A DNA stretch of 12,959 bases from Cyclobacteriaceae bacterium (GTDB lineage: Bacteria > Bacteroidota > Bacteroidia > Cytophagales > Cyclobacteriaceae). The translations under genes and the position numbers were made by a program. This document shows positions 6,628-12,959 of the stretch, in pieces. Location of the stretch: contig JALOMN010000012.1 in the NCBI GenBank assembly GCA_025455445.1, forward strand, positions 1 through 12,959. Reading direction: 5' to 3'. The notes under the pieces are model-generated. The model searched no databases. It was not told the origin of the DNA and was given only the letters and a program-made list of their open reading frames with translations. Each line of letters begins with the position of its first letter. Positions within the stretch are counted from its first letter, which is position 1.

Positions 6628-6725
6628 TGTTTTTTAATTTTTTGGCGTTGGCGCCCCGAAATCAATCAGGATCTTAGTTGCCAAGTACCGGGTTGAACAT
6701 AGAACCAATTATCCGACTTTACGGA
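6628..6725 (-). promoter_or_regulatory. Structured spacer between rpmI and rplT, possible L20 control site
   Basis: Within an otherwise tight operon this gap is about 98 bases. On the minus strand it can form GGTT/AACC and CCTGA/TCGGG small stems and a GGCG-CCAA-CGCC hairpin (6644-6655) that ends 16 bases before the rplT ATG, followed by an A-rich stretch. L20 is known to control its own synthesis through mRNA structures in other phyla. That this spacer serves the same purpose is inference; an additional promoter or a processing site are alternatives. Confidence 0.35.
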
Positions 6726-6926
6726 TTAAACGAGATAAGGAAGCATCGGCCTAACGTTACCCTCGTCAACTTTCTTTACGGTGGTAGCATGACCTAATCT
6801 TCTTTTCTGCTTAGTTTCTTTTTTTGTCAAGATGTGACGCTTATACGCCCGCTTGCGCTTAATCTTACCGGTGCCGGTAACTTTGAAACGCTTCTTGGCT
6901 CCTGACTTTGTTTTTAACTTAGGCAT
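6726..6926 (-). CDS. rpmI: 50S ribosomal protein L35
   Basis: L35 is a small, highly basic protein of the large ribosomal subunit. All 66 residues fit the family: [20 protein letters not shown] at the start, then [17 protein letters not shown] and the closing [10 protein letters not shown]. The start is ATG at 6926. It sits 22 bases after infC and before rplT, the conserved infC-rpmI-rplT order. In E. coli and relatives L20 represses this gene too; whether that applies here is not visible in sequence. Confidence 0.98.
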   Translation of the reverse strand: MPKLKTKSGAKKRFKVTGTGKIKRKRAYKRHILTKKETKQKRRLGHATTVKKVDEGNVRPMLPYLV

Positions 6927-6948
6927 TACTTATATATTTAAATCTGAA

Positions 6949-7524
6949 CTATTTCTTTCCTTTCGGAGCAATCATCATATACATCCGCTTTCCTTCAAGC
7001 TTCGGCATTTGCTCCACTTTGCCAAACTCTTCCAACGCCTGGGCAAACTTCAATAATAAAATTTCACCTCTCTCCTTATATACAATGGAACGTCCTGCAA
7101 AATGCACGTAGGATTTAACCTTGGCGCCTTCCTTCAGGAAGTTCTCAGCATGTTTCACCTTAAAGTTGAAATCATGGTCATCCGTATTGGGCCCAAATCT
7201 GATCTCTTTTAAAATCGTCTTTTGAGCATTGGCCTTGATTTCTTTCTGCTTCTTCTTCTGCTCGTACTTAAACTTCGAATAGTCGATAACCTTGCAAACC
7301 GGAGGATCTGCATTGGGAGAAATCTCCACCAAATCCAATCCTTGCTCCTGAGCAATTTTAATCGCTACCGAAGTCGGATACACATCCACCTTAATGTTCT
7401 CACCCACCAACCTTACTCTGGGAGCGAGAATTCTCTCATTTACACGATAAGGCTCTTCTACAACTCTTCTTGGCCCTCTGCCAAAAGGTCGGCTGGGGCG
7501 GTTATTGTCTGGAAATATTGCCAC
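6949..7524 (-). CDS. infC: Translation initiation factor IF-3
   Basis: IF-3 binds the 30S subunit, keeps the subunits apart and proofreads the start codon and initiator tRNA. The 191-residue product has a short Arg/Pro-rich N-terminal extension, then the N-domain from about residue 25 ([37 protein letters not shown]), the linker [12 protein letters not shown] and the C-domain ([40 protein letters not shown]). The reading frame begins after an in-frame TAA at 7534-7536 and contains no ATG before the N-domain. The best start is GTG at 7524, with an ATA two codons later as a second candidate. A rare start is notable because IF-3 discriminates against non-AUG starts, and E. coli infC uses AUU for self-control. 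It lies 78 bases after thrS and has its own promoter candidate. Confidence 0.97.
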   Translation of the reverse strand: MAIFPDNNRPSRPFGRGPRRVVEEPYRVNERILAPRVRLVGENIKVDVYPTSVAIKIAQEQGLDLVEISPNADPPVCKVIDYSKFKYEQKKKQKEIKANAQKTILKEIRFGPNTDDHDFNFKVKHAENFLKEGAKVKSYVHFAGRSIVYKERGEILLLKFAQALEEFGKVEQMPKLEGKRMYMMIAPKGKK

Positions 7525-7563
7525 TACTTGGGTTTAAGTTCTATACTTTTTAAAAACAGGCTG

Positions 7564-7593
7564 CAAATATCGACCTTTTTTTGGTCTTTCAAA
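7564..7593 (-). promoter_or_regulatory. Candidate promoter of infC-rpmI-rplT
   Basis: In the minus-strand gap between thrS and infC, TTTG (7590-7593) is followed after 18 bases by GATATTTGC (-7 core at 7564-7571), fitting TTTG/TAnnTTTG with one mismatch and with the same spacing as the candidate before the sigma factor. The 11-base sequence CGATATTTGCA recurs before thrS. This would let the IF-3/L35/L20 genes be expressed apart from thrS. Confidence 0.5.
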
Positions 7594-7602
7594 ATGAATT
7601 CA

Positions 7603-9540
7603 CTAGTCCGGTAAAGCGAAATCTTTGGCAAAGGAATTCACAAATTCGTTCAAATCCATAGCCCCTTTATCGCCTTCTCCATGCTTTCTAACGGATACTT
7701 TGTTGTCCGATACCTCCTTTTCTCCCACCAACAACATGAAAGGCACCTTCTTCACCTCTGCATCCCTGATTTTGCGACCGATTTTTTCATTGCGATCATC
7801 CAAAAAGCCCCTGATATCTCTTTCTCTGAGTAAATCAATTACTTTCTGGGCGTAGTCGTTAAACCGCTCAGAAATTGGCAACACAGCAATCTGGTCCGGT
7901 GCCAGCCATAGCGGAAAATTACCGGCACAATGTTCAATCAATACTGCTACAAAGCGCTCCAAAGAACCAAAAGGTGCCCGGTGAATCATGACCGGCCTGT
8001 GCTTTTGATTATCCGAACCGATATATTCCAACTCAAAGCGCTGTGGCAATTGATAATCAACCTGGATGGTTCCTAACTGCCAGCTTCTGCCCAGTGCATC
8101 CTTCACCATAAAATCCAACTTAGGACCATAGAATGCGGCCTCACCTTTTACGGCAACCGTTTTCAAGCCACGCTCATCGGCAGCCTCTTGTATTTCGCGC
8201 TCTGCTCGCTCCCACAAAGCATCTTCACCAATATACTTGGCTTTGTTTTCAGGGTCGCGTAAAGAAACCTGGGCCGTATAATTTTCAAATCCAAGTGATT
8301 TAAATACAAAAAGCACGAGGTCAATTACTTTGATAAATTCTTCTTTTACCTGATCTGGCCGGCAAAATATATGGGCGTCATCCTGGGTAAAGCCTCGCAC
8401 GCGGGTAAGACCATGCAATTCGCCACTTTGTTCATAGCGGTAAACTGTTCCAAACTCTGCCAGTCGGATAGGCAAATCTTTATACGAACGTGGTTTTACT
8501 TTGTATATCTCACAGTGATGCGGGCAGTTCATTGGCTTCAGCAAAAACTCTTCACTTTCATCAGGTGTGTGAATGGGTTGAAAAGAATCTTTACCATACT
8601 TTTCATAATGACCAGAGGTGACATACAGTTGCTTACTTCCTATATGCGGTGTAACAACGGGGTCATACCCTGCCCTGATTTGTGCCCTACGCATAAACTG
8701 CTCGAGGCGTTCGCGTAAGATGGTACCCTTTGGTAACCAAAGCGGCAAGCCCATGCCTACCTTTTCTGAGAATGCAAATAACTCAAGTTCCTTGCCTAGT
8801 TTTCTATGGTCTCTTTTCTTAGCCTCTTCCAGCATGAAGAGGTATTCTTCCAACTCTTTCTGCTTGGGAAAAGTAATACCATAAATACGCTTCAGCATTT
8901 TATTTTTTTCGTTGCCTCGCCAATAGGCACCGGCCACATTCAGCAATTTGATTGCTTTGATGGGGCCAGTTGATGGGATATGCGGCCCGCGACAGAGATC
9001 AACAAAATTTCCTTGCTGATAGAATGTGATTGAACCATCTTCCAGTCCCTCGATCAATTCTAATTTATAAGGATCATTTTTTTGCGTGAAGTACTCAACT
9101 GCATCCTTTTTAGATACCTCTGACCTCACAAACTGGCTATTGGTTTTGGCCAGTTCTACCATCTTCTTTTCTACTGCCAGTAATTCTTCATCACCAAAAG
9201 GCACATCACCAAGGTCTACATCATAGTAAAATCCATTTTCGATGGGTGGGCCGATTCCAAATTTTACACCCGGGTACAACGCTTCAAGGGCTTCAGCAAA
9301 CAAATGAGCAGAAGAATGCCAGAAGGCATATTTACCACCCTTATCATTCCATGTAAATATTTTTATAGATGCATCCTGCAGGATAGGTCTGCTTAAATCC
9401 CAGATTTCTCCGTTAACTTCTATTGCCAGTGAATTTCGTGCGAGGCCTTCACTGATGCTTTGCGCTATTTCAATGCCTTTCACCCCGACAGGGTGCTCAC
9501 GGACAGAACCATCCGGTAACGTGATTTTAACAACACTCAT
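7603..9540 (-). CDS. thrS: Threonyl-tRNA synthetase
   Basis: A class II aminoacyl-tRNA synthetase that charges tRNA-Thr and edits mischarged Ser-tRNA. The 645-residue protein has the full bacterial layout: TGS domain (about 1-63), editing domain with His75-x3-His79 and Cys183-x3-His187, catalytic core (about 260-545) and anticodon-binding domain (about 551-640). The zinc ligands are all present: Cys339 in KPMNCPHHC, His390 in TQDDAHIFC and His520 in MIHRAPFGS. Motif 2 ([20 protein letters not shown]) and motif 3 ([11 protein letters not shown]) are intact. The start is ATG at 9540. It lies immediately before infC-rpmI-rplT, a classic gene order, and 74 bases after the DUF5686 gene. No T-box, which would be unexpected in this phylum, is seen in that gap. 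Nothing suggests a broken or specialised copy. Confidence 0.99.
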   Translation of the reverse strand: MSVVKITLPDGSVREHPVGVKGIEIAQSISEGLARNSLAIEVNGEIWDLSRPILQDASIKIFTWNDKGGKYAFWHSSAHLFAEALEALYPGVKFGIGPPIENGFYYDVDLGDVPFGDEELLAVEKKMVELAKTNSQFVRSEVSKKDAVEYFTQKNDPYKLELIEGLEDGSITFYQQGNFVDLCRGPHIPSTGPIKAIKLLNVAGAYWRGNEKNKMLKRIYGITFPKQKELEEYLFMLEEAKKRDHRKLGKELELFAFSEKVGMGLPLWLPKGTILRERLEQFMRRAQIRAGYDPVVTPHIGSKQLYVTSGHYEKYGKDSFQPIHTPDESEEFLLKPMNCPHHCEIYKVKPRSYKDLPIRLAEFGTVYRYEQSGELHGLTRVRGFTQDDAHIFCRPDQVKEEFIKVIDLVLFVFKSLGFENYTAQVSLRDPENKAKYIGEDALWERAEREIQEAADERGLKTVAVKGEAAFYGPKLDFMVKDALGRSWQLGTIQVDYQLPQRFELEYIGSDNQKHRPVMIHRAPFGSLERFVAVLIEHCAGNFPLWLAPDQIAVLPISERFNDYAQKVIDLLRERDIRGFLDDRNEKIGRKIRDAEVKKVPFMLLVGEKEVSDNKVSVRKHGEGDKGAMDLNEFVNSFAKDFALPD

Positions 9541-9560
9541 GAATACTAAAATTTGGATTG

Positions 9561-9568
9561 CAAATATC
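9561..9568 (-). promoter_or_regulatory. Possible -7 element of thrS promoter
   Basis: The minus strand reads GATATTTG here within CGATATTTGCA, the same 11-base sequence found at the infC promoter candidate, 21 bases before the thrS ATG. Seven of eight bases match TAnnTTTG, but no convincing TTTG lies at the expected -33 distance, so this is weaker than the infC case. Confidence 0.35.
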
Positions 9569-9614
9569 GGGTTTTCCTGACTTGTTTATGCTATCCAAAT
9601 AAAAATAAGCGGAC

Positions 9615-12119
9615 TTAAAATTGAAACTGAGCGGTAAACAACACACCAAATTTGCGCACATCGGGATTGTCTAAGTAAGAAATGCGATGTACGAAATCAA
9701 CCCGCAGAAACTTGAAGATATTTTCGATACCATAGCCTAATTCTACGTAGGGTTTACCATTGGTAAAATACCCAGATACAAGTGCTGGCTCTCCATCGGG
9801 TGTTTCCGAAGAAATCAATTGTCTATTGGATTCTCTTAACCCCCCAGCGATTACATTTCCTGTTGCCAGCAATCTCCATTTAAGTCGATTTAATAGTGGC
9901 ACCCGATTCAATAATAATCCTTCAAAGTATTGACGGTATTGAATGGATGCGAAATGATCGCTTATAAATTCACCATAATTCATCAGGTTATAAGTCAAAG
10001 CAGTATAAAGCATTGATTCATTACCCAGGTGCAATGAAAGCAGTGGATAGGGAAGTGTGTTGAATACATATTCTGCAGCAATCGTTACATGGGCAACACC
10101 CAGCGGGCCCGTGCGCATTCTTTTCGTTAAGTTAAATCGGAGTTTATCATAATTGAAGTCACTGCCAAATACGCCTGAAAAGCCACGGGTGTATTTCAAT
10201 GACATAATTGGCCACCTAGTTGTTCCAAGACTTATCCGTTCATTATCATCCTGCAGAAACACTTCATCTCTGGCATATCTTGCTTCCAAAATCAATTCAG
10301 AAGTTTCAAACGTATTGAGTATTTCAGAAGGGTTTTCAGGATTGATATATCCAAAATTAAATGTGGGATCAAAATCCCAATTTCTGAATGCTATCCGTTG
10401 AGAAAATCCTTTAAACAACTCGCGTTGCAGCGACACACGATATTCATTGCTATAGTAACCTCTTCTGAAATAACCCCACCGCGTGGCTGCTATAAACAAT
10501 GGATTATCAGCCAGTGTTTCATCATCAATACCAATCCTGCCTAAATCACTTCGCACCCTGAATGATAAGGTCGTCCAATGTTGTCTTGAAAGAATGCGCT
10601 GAACATTGGCCATGTACTTAAATTTTTCATCATTAAATCCATATGCACCTTGTGCATGGAAAACCCATCGCTTACTGAATTGATAGTTTGTTTTGAATCC
10701 TGCCTGAAACCTCCACCCCTCTATGTTATTCCAAGCTATTGTGCTCAGGTATGGACCCACATCTATTTTTCCAACTGTATAATAACCATCTACTAAAACT
10801 TTTATAATGTCTGTGTAGGTCTTCACCACGGGTATACTCCTGAGTGTATCAATCATCTTATATACACTTTTCTCTGTTTCGCTGAGTGGCTCATGACGCA
10901 GGGTATCCCAATATTGTTCATTTTCAAACATGCGTGCATCTTCGGCCGTTGCTATTGGTTGTTCGTAGAACTTAAGTTCTTTAGGCTGGTTGGTAACAAA
11001 ATTTTTATTGCTTGTGTAAAACTTTGCAAGCATCCCGGCATTGTTTTTTCCCAGGTCACCTACATTGATTAATACCCTGTTCTTTATTGGCAACCAAGGG
11101 CCCAGATCAGTTTTTAATAATTCTTGTTGTAATCTTATTTTCTCAATAAAGTTTAGGTTTACATCACCCGTAACGGTTGCATCTATTTGTCTGAGTGCAT
11201 ATTCATTTTTAGTGATCCACATGGTGCCGGTAAAGGCAAGATCCTGTGCGCTTTTTGGATAAAAATCCAAACGATAACAGAAGTCATTACCAATGTAAAC
11301 GCTATCAATTAAATCATATTCATAATAGGCACGCCAACCATCAGCAATGGGAGAAACAAACTCTTTATAAAGTATTGATAACCAGTTTTGATAAAAATTA
11401 TATTCCTGAAAAGAAGACCCCACAAGTTGTGTTACGGTGGTGCCATCTTCCACGCCCACACCGGTTAATTTTGTTTTTAGAATCAACTCCTTTTTTAATG
11501 AAGGATTATCGCGATAATATACTTTTGAAATGCTTTCGGTAATTAAAATAGGTAAGATTGGTTTACCATCTTCACCGGCAATGCGCTCGACACTGTCGAG
11601 CACCTGTGTTATTTTTTTTACAACTTTCTTTTCTCTGAATTTATCAGTGATGTTATCGATGTCAATTTCAATTTTGGTATACGTGTCATACTCATAGGCG
11701 GTGAGCTTTCGTTTATCATTTTGGTTTTTGTTTTTAACAACCTGACGCAAGATGTCAAATGCCGGATTTTCACCCGCATACACAATTACCTCCTGAAGGC
11801 CCATCATTTTTTCAACCAACTGAAAATTTATGGTTTGGGTGATCCCTTTGGTCACAGCCTTACTGCGCGAATTATAACCCACATAAGAAGCAATTACAGA
11901 ATCAGTAGGATTGAACGTTTTTATCAGAAAGTTTCCATCAAAATCAGTTACAGCCCCAATGCTGGTTCCTTTTAAAACAACATTTGCAAATGGTATCGGG
12001 TCTCCGTTGGATGCATCTGTTACTTTACCTTTTACAATGGTTTCCTGTGCCAAAAGCGTATTGCCGATTGACAAAAGTCCAATCAGAACTATAAAAAACC
12101 TCAAAAAATTGGCAATCAC
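9615..12119 (-). CDS. DUF5686 outer-membrane protein with carboxypeptidase-regulatory-like N-terminal domain
   Basis: A large predicted outer-membrane protein of 834 residues, of a family found across Bacteroidota and of unknown function. Residues 1-24 are a signal peptide (LLA before Gln25). Residues about 28-112 form a beta-sandwich of the CarboxypepD-regulatory-like type, with KGKVTDASNGDPIPFANVVL, GTSIGAVTDFDGNF and a closing LQEVIVYAGENPA segment, as also found at the front of TonB-dependent receptors. The rest matches DUF5686: a periplasmic-type region to about residue 440, then repeating aromatic beta-strands consistent with a barrel and a terminal Phe (TAQFQF), the usual outer-membrane insertion signal. 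There is no plug domain and no TonB box I can identify, so it is not a SusC-type receptor. The start is GTG at 12119; an in-frame TAA lies 6 bases upstream and no ATG precedes the signal peptide. It stands between sanA and thrS with its own promoter candidate. Confidence 0.9.
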   Translation of the reverse strand: MIANFLRFFIVLIGLLSIGNTLLAQETIVKGKVTDASNGDPIPFANVVLKGTSIGAVTDFDGNFLIKTFNPTDSVIASYVGYNSRSKAVTKGITQTINFQLVEKMMGLQEVIVYAGENPAFDILRQVVKNKNQNDKRKLTAYEYDTYTKIEIDIDNITDKFREKKVVKKITQVLDSVERIAGEDGKPILPILITESISKVYYRDNPSLKKELILKTKLTGVGVEDGTTVTQLVGSSFQEYNFYQNWLSILYKEFVSPIADGWRAYYEYDLIDSVYIGNDFCYRLDFYPKSAQDLAFTGTMWITKNEYALRQIDATVTGDVNLNFIEKIRLQQELLKTDLGPWLPIKNRVLINVGDLGKNNAGMLAKFYTSNKNFVTNQPKELKFYEQPIATAEDARMFENEQYWDTLRHEPLSETEKSVYKMIDTLRSIPVVKTYTDIIKVLVDGYYTVGKIDVGPYLSTIAWNNIEGWRFQAGFKTNYQFSKRWVFHAQGAYGFNDEKFKYMANVQRILSRQHWTTLSFRVRSDLGRIGIDDETLADNPLFIAATRWGYFRRGYYSNEYRVSLQRELFKGFSQRIAFRNWDFDPTFNFGYINPENPSEILNTFETSELILEARYARDEVFLQDDNERISLGTTRWPIMSLKYTRGFSGVFGSDFNYDKLRFNLTKRMRTGPLGVAHVTIAAEYVFNTLPYPLLSLHLGNESMLYTALTYNLMNYGEFISDHFASIQYRQYFEGLLLNRVPLLNRLKWRLLATGNVIAGGLRESNRQLISSETPDGEPALVSGYFTNGKPYVELGYGIENIFKFLRVDFVHRISYLDNPDVRKFGVLFTAQFQF

Positions 12120-12142
12120 GCGTTATTAGAAAAATTGAAATA

Positions 12143-12150
12143 CAAATTTA
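12143..12150 (-). promoter_or_regulatory. Candidate -7 promoter element for the DUF5686 gene
   Basis: The minus strand reads TAAATTTG, an exact match to the Bacteroidota -7 consensus TAnnTTTG, 23 bases before the GTG start. A clear -33 TTTG is absent at 17-20 bases; the nearest T-rich run lies about 24 bases upstream. The leader would be only about 20 bases. Confidence 0.4.
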
Positions 12151-12210
12151 ATCATTTACCTCAAGCTGCGATGTAAAACTCTTCGAGGAACACCATTCAT
12201 CCACTTAGCA

Positions 12211-12233
12211 AACCAATTATAGGGTAATTGGTT
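12211..12233 (-). repeat. Inverted repeat spanning the sanA stop codon
   Basis: AACCAATTA (12211-12219) and TAATTGGTT (12225-12233) are perfect 9-base complements with a 5-base TAGGG loop, and the sanA stop lies inside the stem. No T-tract follows on the minus strand, so it is at most a weak terminator or an mRNA 3'-end stabiliser. Confidence 0.4.
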
Positions 12234-12864
12234 CCTTTTCTCCCAGGTGCCGGGGGGCCGTACTTAAAAAATATAAGTCCAGAATGGCTTTGGTACGTGC
12301 CAGGTATTCCCTTACATTAACTTTAGCCACAAACTCATTAGTGGAGTCATTGGCTGCCAGCACAATAGCATCCATTTTATAATAGTCACTGATAAATAGT
12401 GCGCGATAACTGTGAAAGGTTTGGGTTATGATGATAATTTTTTCCTGCCCAAAAATTTCTTTACACCGCACGATGGAATCTAATGTGCGTAAGCCGGCAT
12501 AGTCAAGTGTGATAACCGAATCCGGCACACCTCGGCTCATCAATGCCTTTTTCATCATCATAGGTTCATTATAATATCTTGTGCGGTTGTCACCACTCAA
12601 AATAAAATGAACCACCTTTCCTTCCCGATAAAGGTTGGCTGCGGTATTGATTCGGTTTTCAAAAAAAGGATTAGGCCCACCGCTCGAAAGTCGGTTGCTG
12701 GTGCCAAGGACCAAAGCGATACTGTTGCCGGGCAATTGAGCGTAATCGGTAAACACTCTGGATTGAGTAGAAGTGATTACCCACACATTGGCGATAATTA
12801 TGAATACGATTGAAATAATCAACGCTACTAAACCCACACGCAATACTCGTTTCAGAAAAATCAT
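12217..12864 (-). CDS. sanA: SanA-type DUF218 (ElyC/SanA/YdcF) inner-membrane protein
   Basis: SanA-family proteins are inner-membrane proteins linked in E. coli to envelope barrier function (vancomycin exclusion at high temperature); their chemistry is not settled. This 215-residue protein has one N-terminal membrane helix (about 10-32) and a periplasmic DUF218 domain. Conserved motifs in order: ALVLGTSN (50-57), NPFFENRINTAANLY (65-79), ILSGDN (88-93) followed by YNEP, GVP (112-114), DYAGLRTLDSIVR (121-133), IIITQTFHSYRALFI (145-159) and a closing LGEKEPI. The SGDN, DYAGxRTLDS and TQxFHxxRALFI stretches resemble E. coli SanA more than YdcF or ElyC. I use the ATG at 12864; an in-frame TTG two codons upstream is less likely. 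It lies 29 bases after the stop of the preceding gene and may share its transcript. Confidence 0.88.
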   Translation of the reverse strand: MIFLKRVLRVGLVALIISIVFIIIANVWVITSTQSRVFTDYAQLPGNSIALVLGTSNRLSSGGPNPFFENRINTAANLYREGKVVHFILSGDNRTRYYNEPMMMKKALMSRGVPDSVITLDYAGLRTLDSIVRCKEIFGQEKIIIITQTFHSYRALFISDYYKMDAIVLAANDSTNEFVAKVNVREYLARTKAILDLYFLSTAPRHLGEKEPITL

Positions 12865-12893
12865 TGCCAACGTTTATTAAAAGACATTCAAAG

Positions 12894-12959
12894 TTAATGA
12901 ATCGTCTTTAGAAATTCGCGTTCAAGAATATCCACATTGCGAATCATCTTTCGCATCCA
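12894..12959 (-). CDS. C-terminal end of an unrecognised protein (5' part beyond window)
   Basis: From the right edge the minus strand reads an open frame of 21 codons ending in TAA at 12894-12896. The peptide is charged and looks helical (MRKMIRNVDILEREFLKTIH at its end), with alternating Arg/Lys/Glu and hydrophobic residues as in a folded C-terminal helix. It ends 29 bases before the sanA ATG on the same strand, in keeping with an operon. It is too short to name; an internal ATG near the edge does not look like a gene start. Confidence 0.45.
   Translation of the reverse strand, partial: WMRKMIRNVDILEREFLKTIH

Noticed and set aside
7572..7586. GACC-A7-GGTC palindrome after thrS as a terminator
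   Set aside because: The stem has only 4 pairs and no T-tract follows on the minus strand; it falls in the spacer of the infC promoter candidate.
8371..8718. Plus-strand open frame of 115 codons
   Set aside because: It lies wholly inside thrS on the opposite strand, whose motifs are intact, and its product shows no recognisable domain.
9551..9600. ATTTGGAT / ATCCAAAT inverted repeat across the DUF5686-thrS gap
   Set aside because: Only 8 pairs separated by 34 bases in AT-rich DNA; likely chance, with no link to a promoter element at both arms.
9615..12119. Reading the large outer-membrane protein as a TonB-dependent receptor
   Set aside because: It shares the N-terminal regulatory-like domain, but no plug domain or TonB box is visible and the remainder fits DUF5686.
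12865..12870. TTG at 12870 as the sanA start
   Set aside because: An ATG two codons downstream gives a normal N-terminus and is the simpler choice.
1..12959. Mobile elements, CRISPR arrays, tRNA/rRNA genes or defence systems
   Set aside because: No transposase, integrase, regular spaced repeats, cloverleaf-type sequence or known defence gene was seen; gene order and coding density look like stable core chromosome.

Overview
The window looks like chromosomal DNA from a Bacteroidota bacterium, most likely of the Cytophagales (Cyclobacteriaceae-like) lineage. This is inferred from gene content: SprB-type repeats, DUF5777 and DUF5686 outer-membrane proteins, an ECF sigma factor with a membrane partner, and -7 elements of the TAnnTTTG type. 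A-rich leaders and few Shine-Dalgarno sequences fit as well. Every gene I can support lies on the minus strand, so transcription runs from high to low coordinates. There is no mobile element, CRISPR array, tRNA or rRNA, and no gene-free stretch longer than about 250 bases.

In transcription order from the right edge: the tail of an unrecognised gene; a SanA-type DUF218 membrane protein; a large DUF5686 outer-membrane protein with a carboxypeptidase-regulatory-like N-terminal domain; the translation block thrS-infC-rpmI-rplT, with its own promoter candidates, a structured rpmI-rplT spacer and a strong terminator after rplT; and a 67-residue single-pass membrane protein just beyond that terminator.

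After a regulatory gap (promoter candidate plus a hairpin with a T-tract) comes a tightly packed five-gene operon at 1817-5792: ECF sigma factor, a trans-envelope partner (inner-membrane helix, long linker, beta-barrel-like C-terminus), an SprB-repeat lipoprotein with a C-terminal C-X4-C-H heme-type domain, a secreted YceI protein, and a DUF5777 beta-barrel. Spacings are -17, +4, +6 and -4 bases, so these are almost certainly co-expressed. The products suggest an envelope module: sigma-controlled expression of a surface or periplasmic redox lipoprotein, a lipid/quinone-binding carrier and an outer-membrane barrel. This is the most interesting part of the window, but its function is inference.

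Downstream, behind an inverted-repeat operator candidate, lie a sodium/solute symporter with a TTG start and, 6 bases further, an OsmC-family peroxide-defence protein cut by the left edge.
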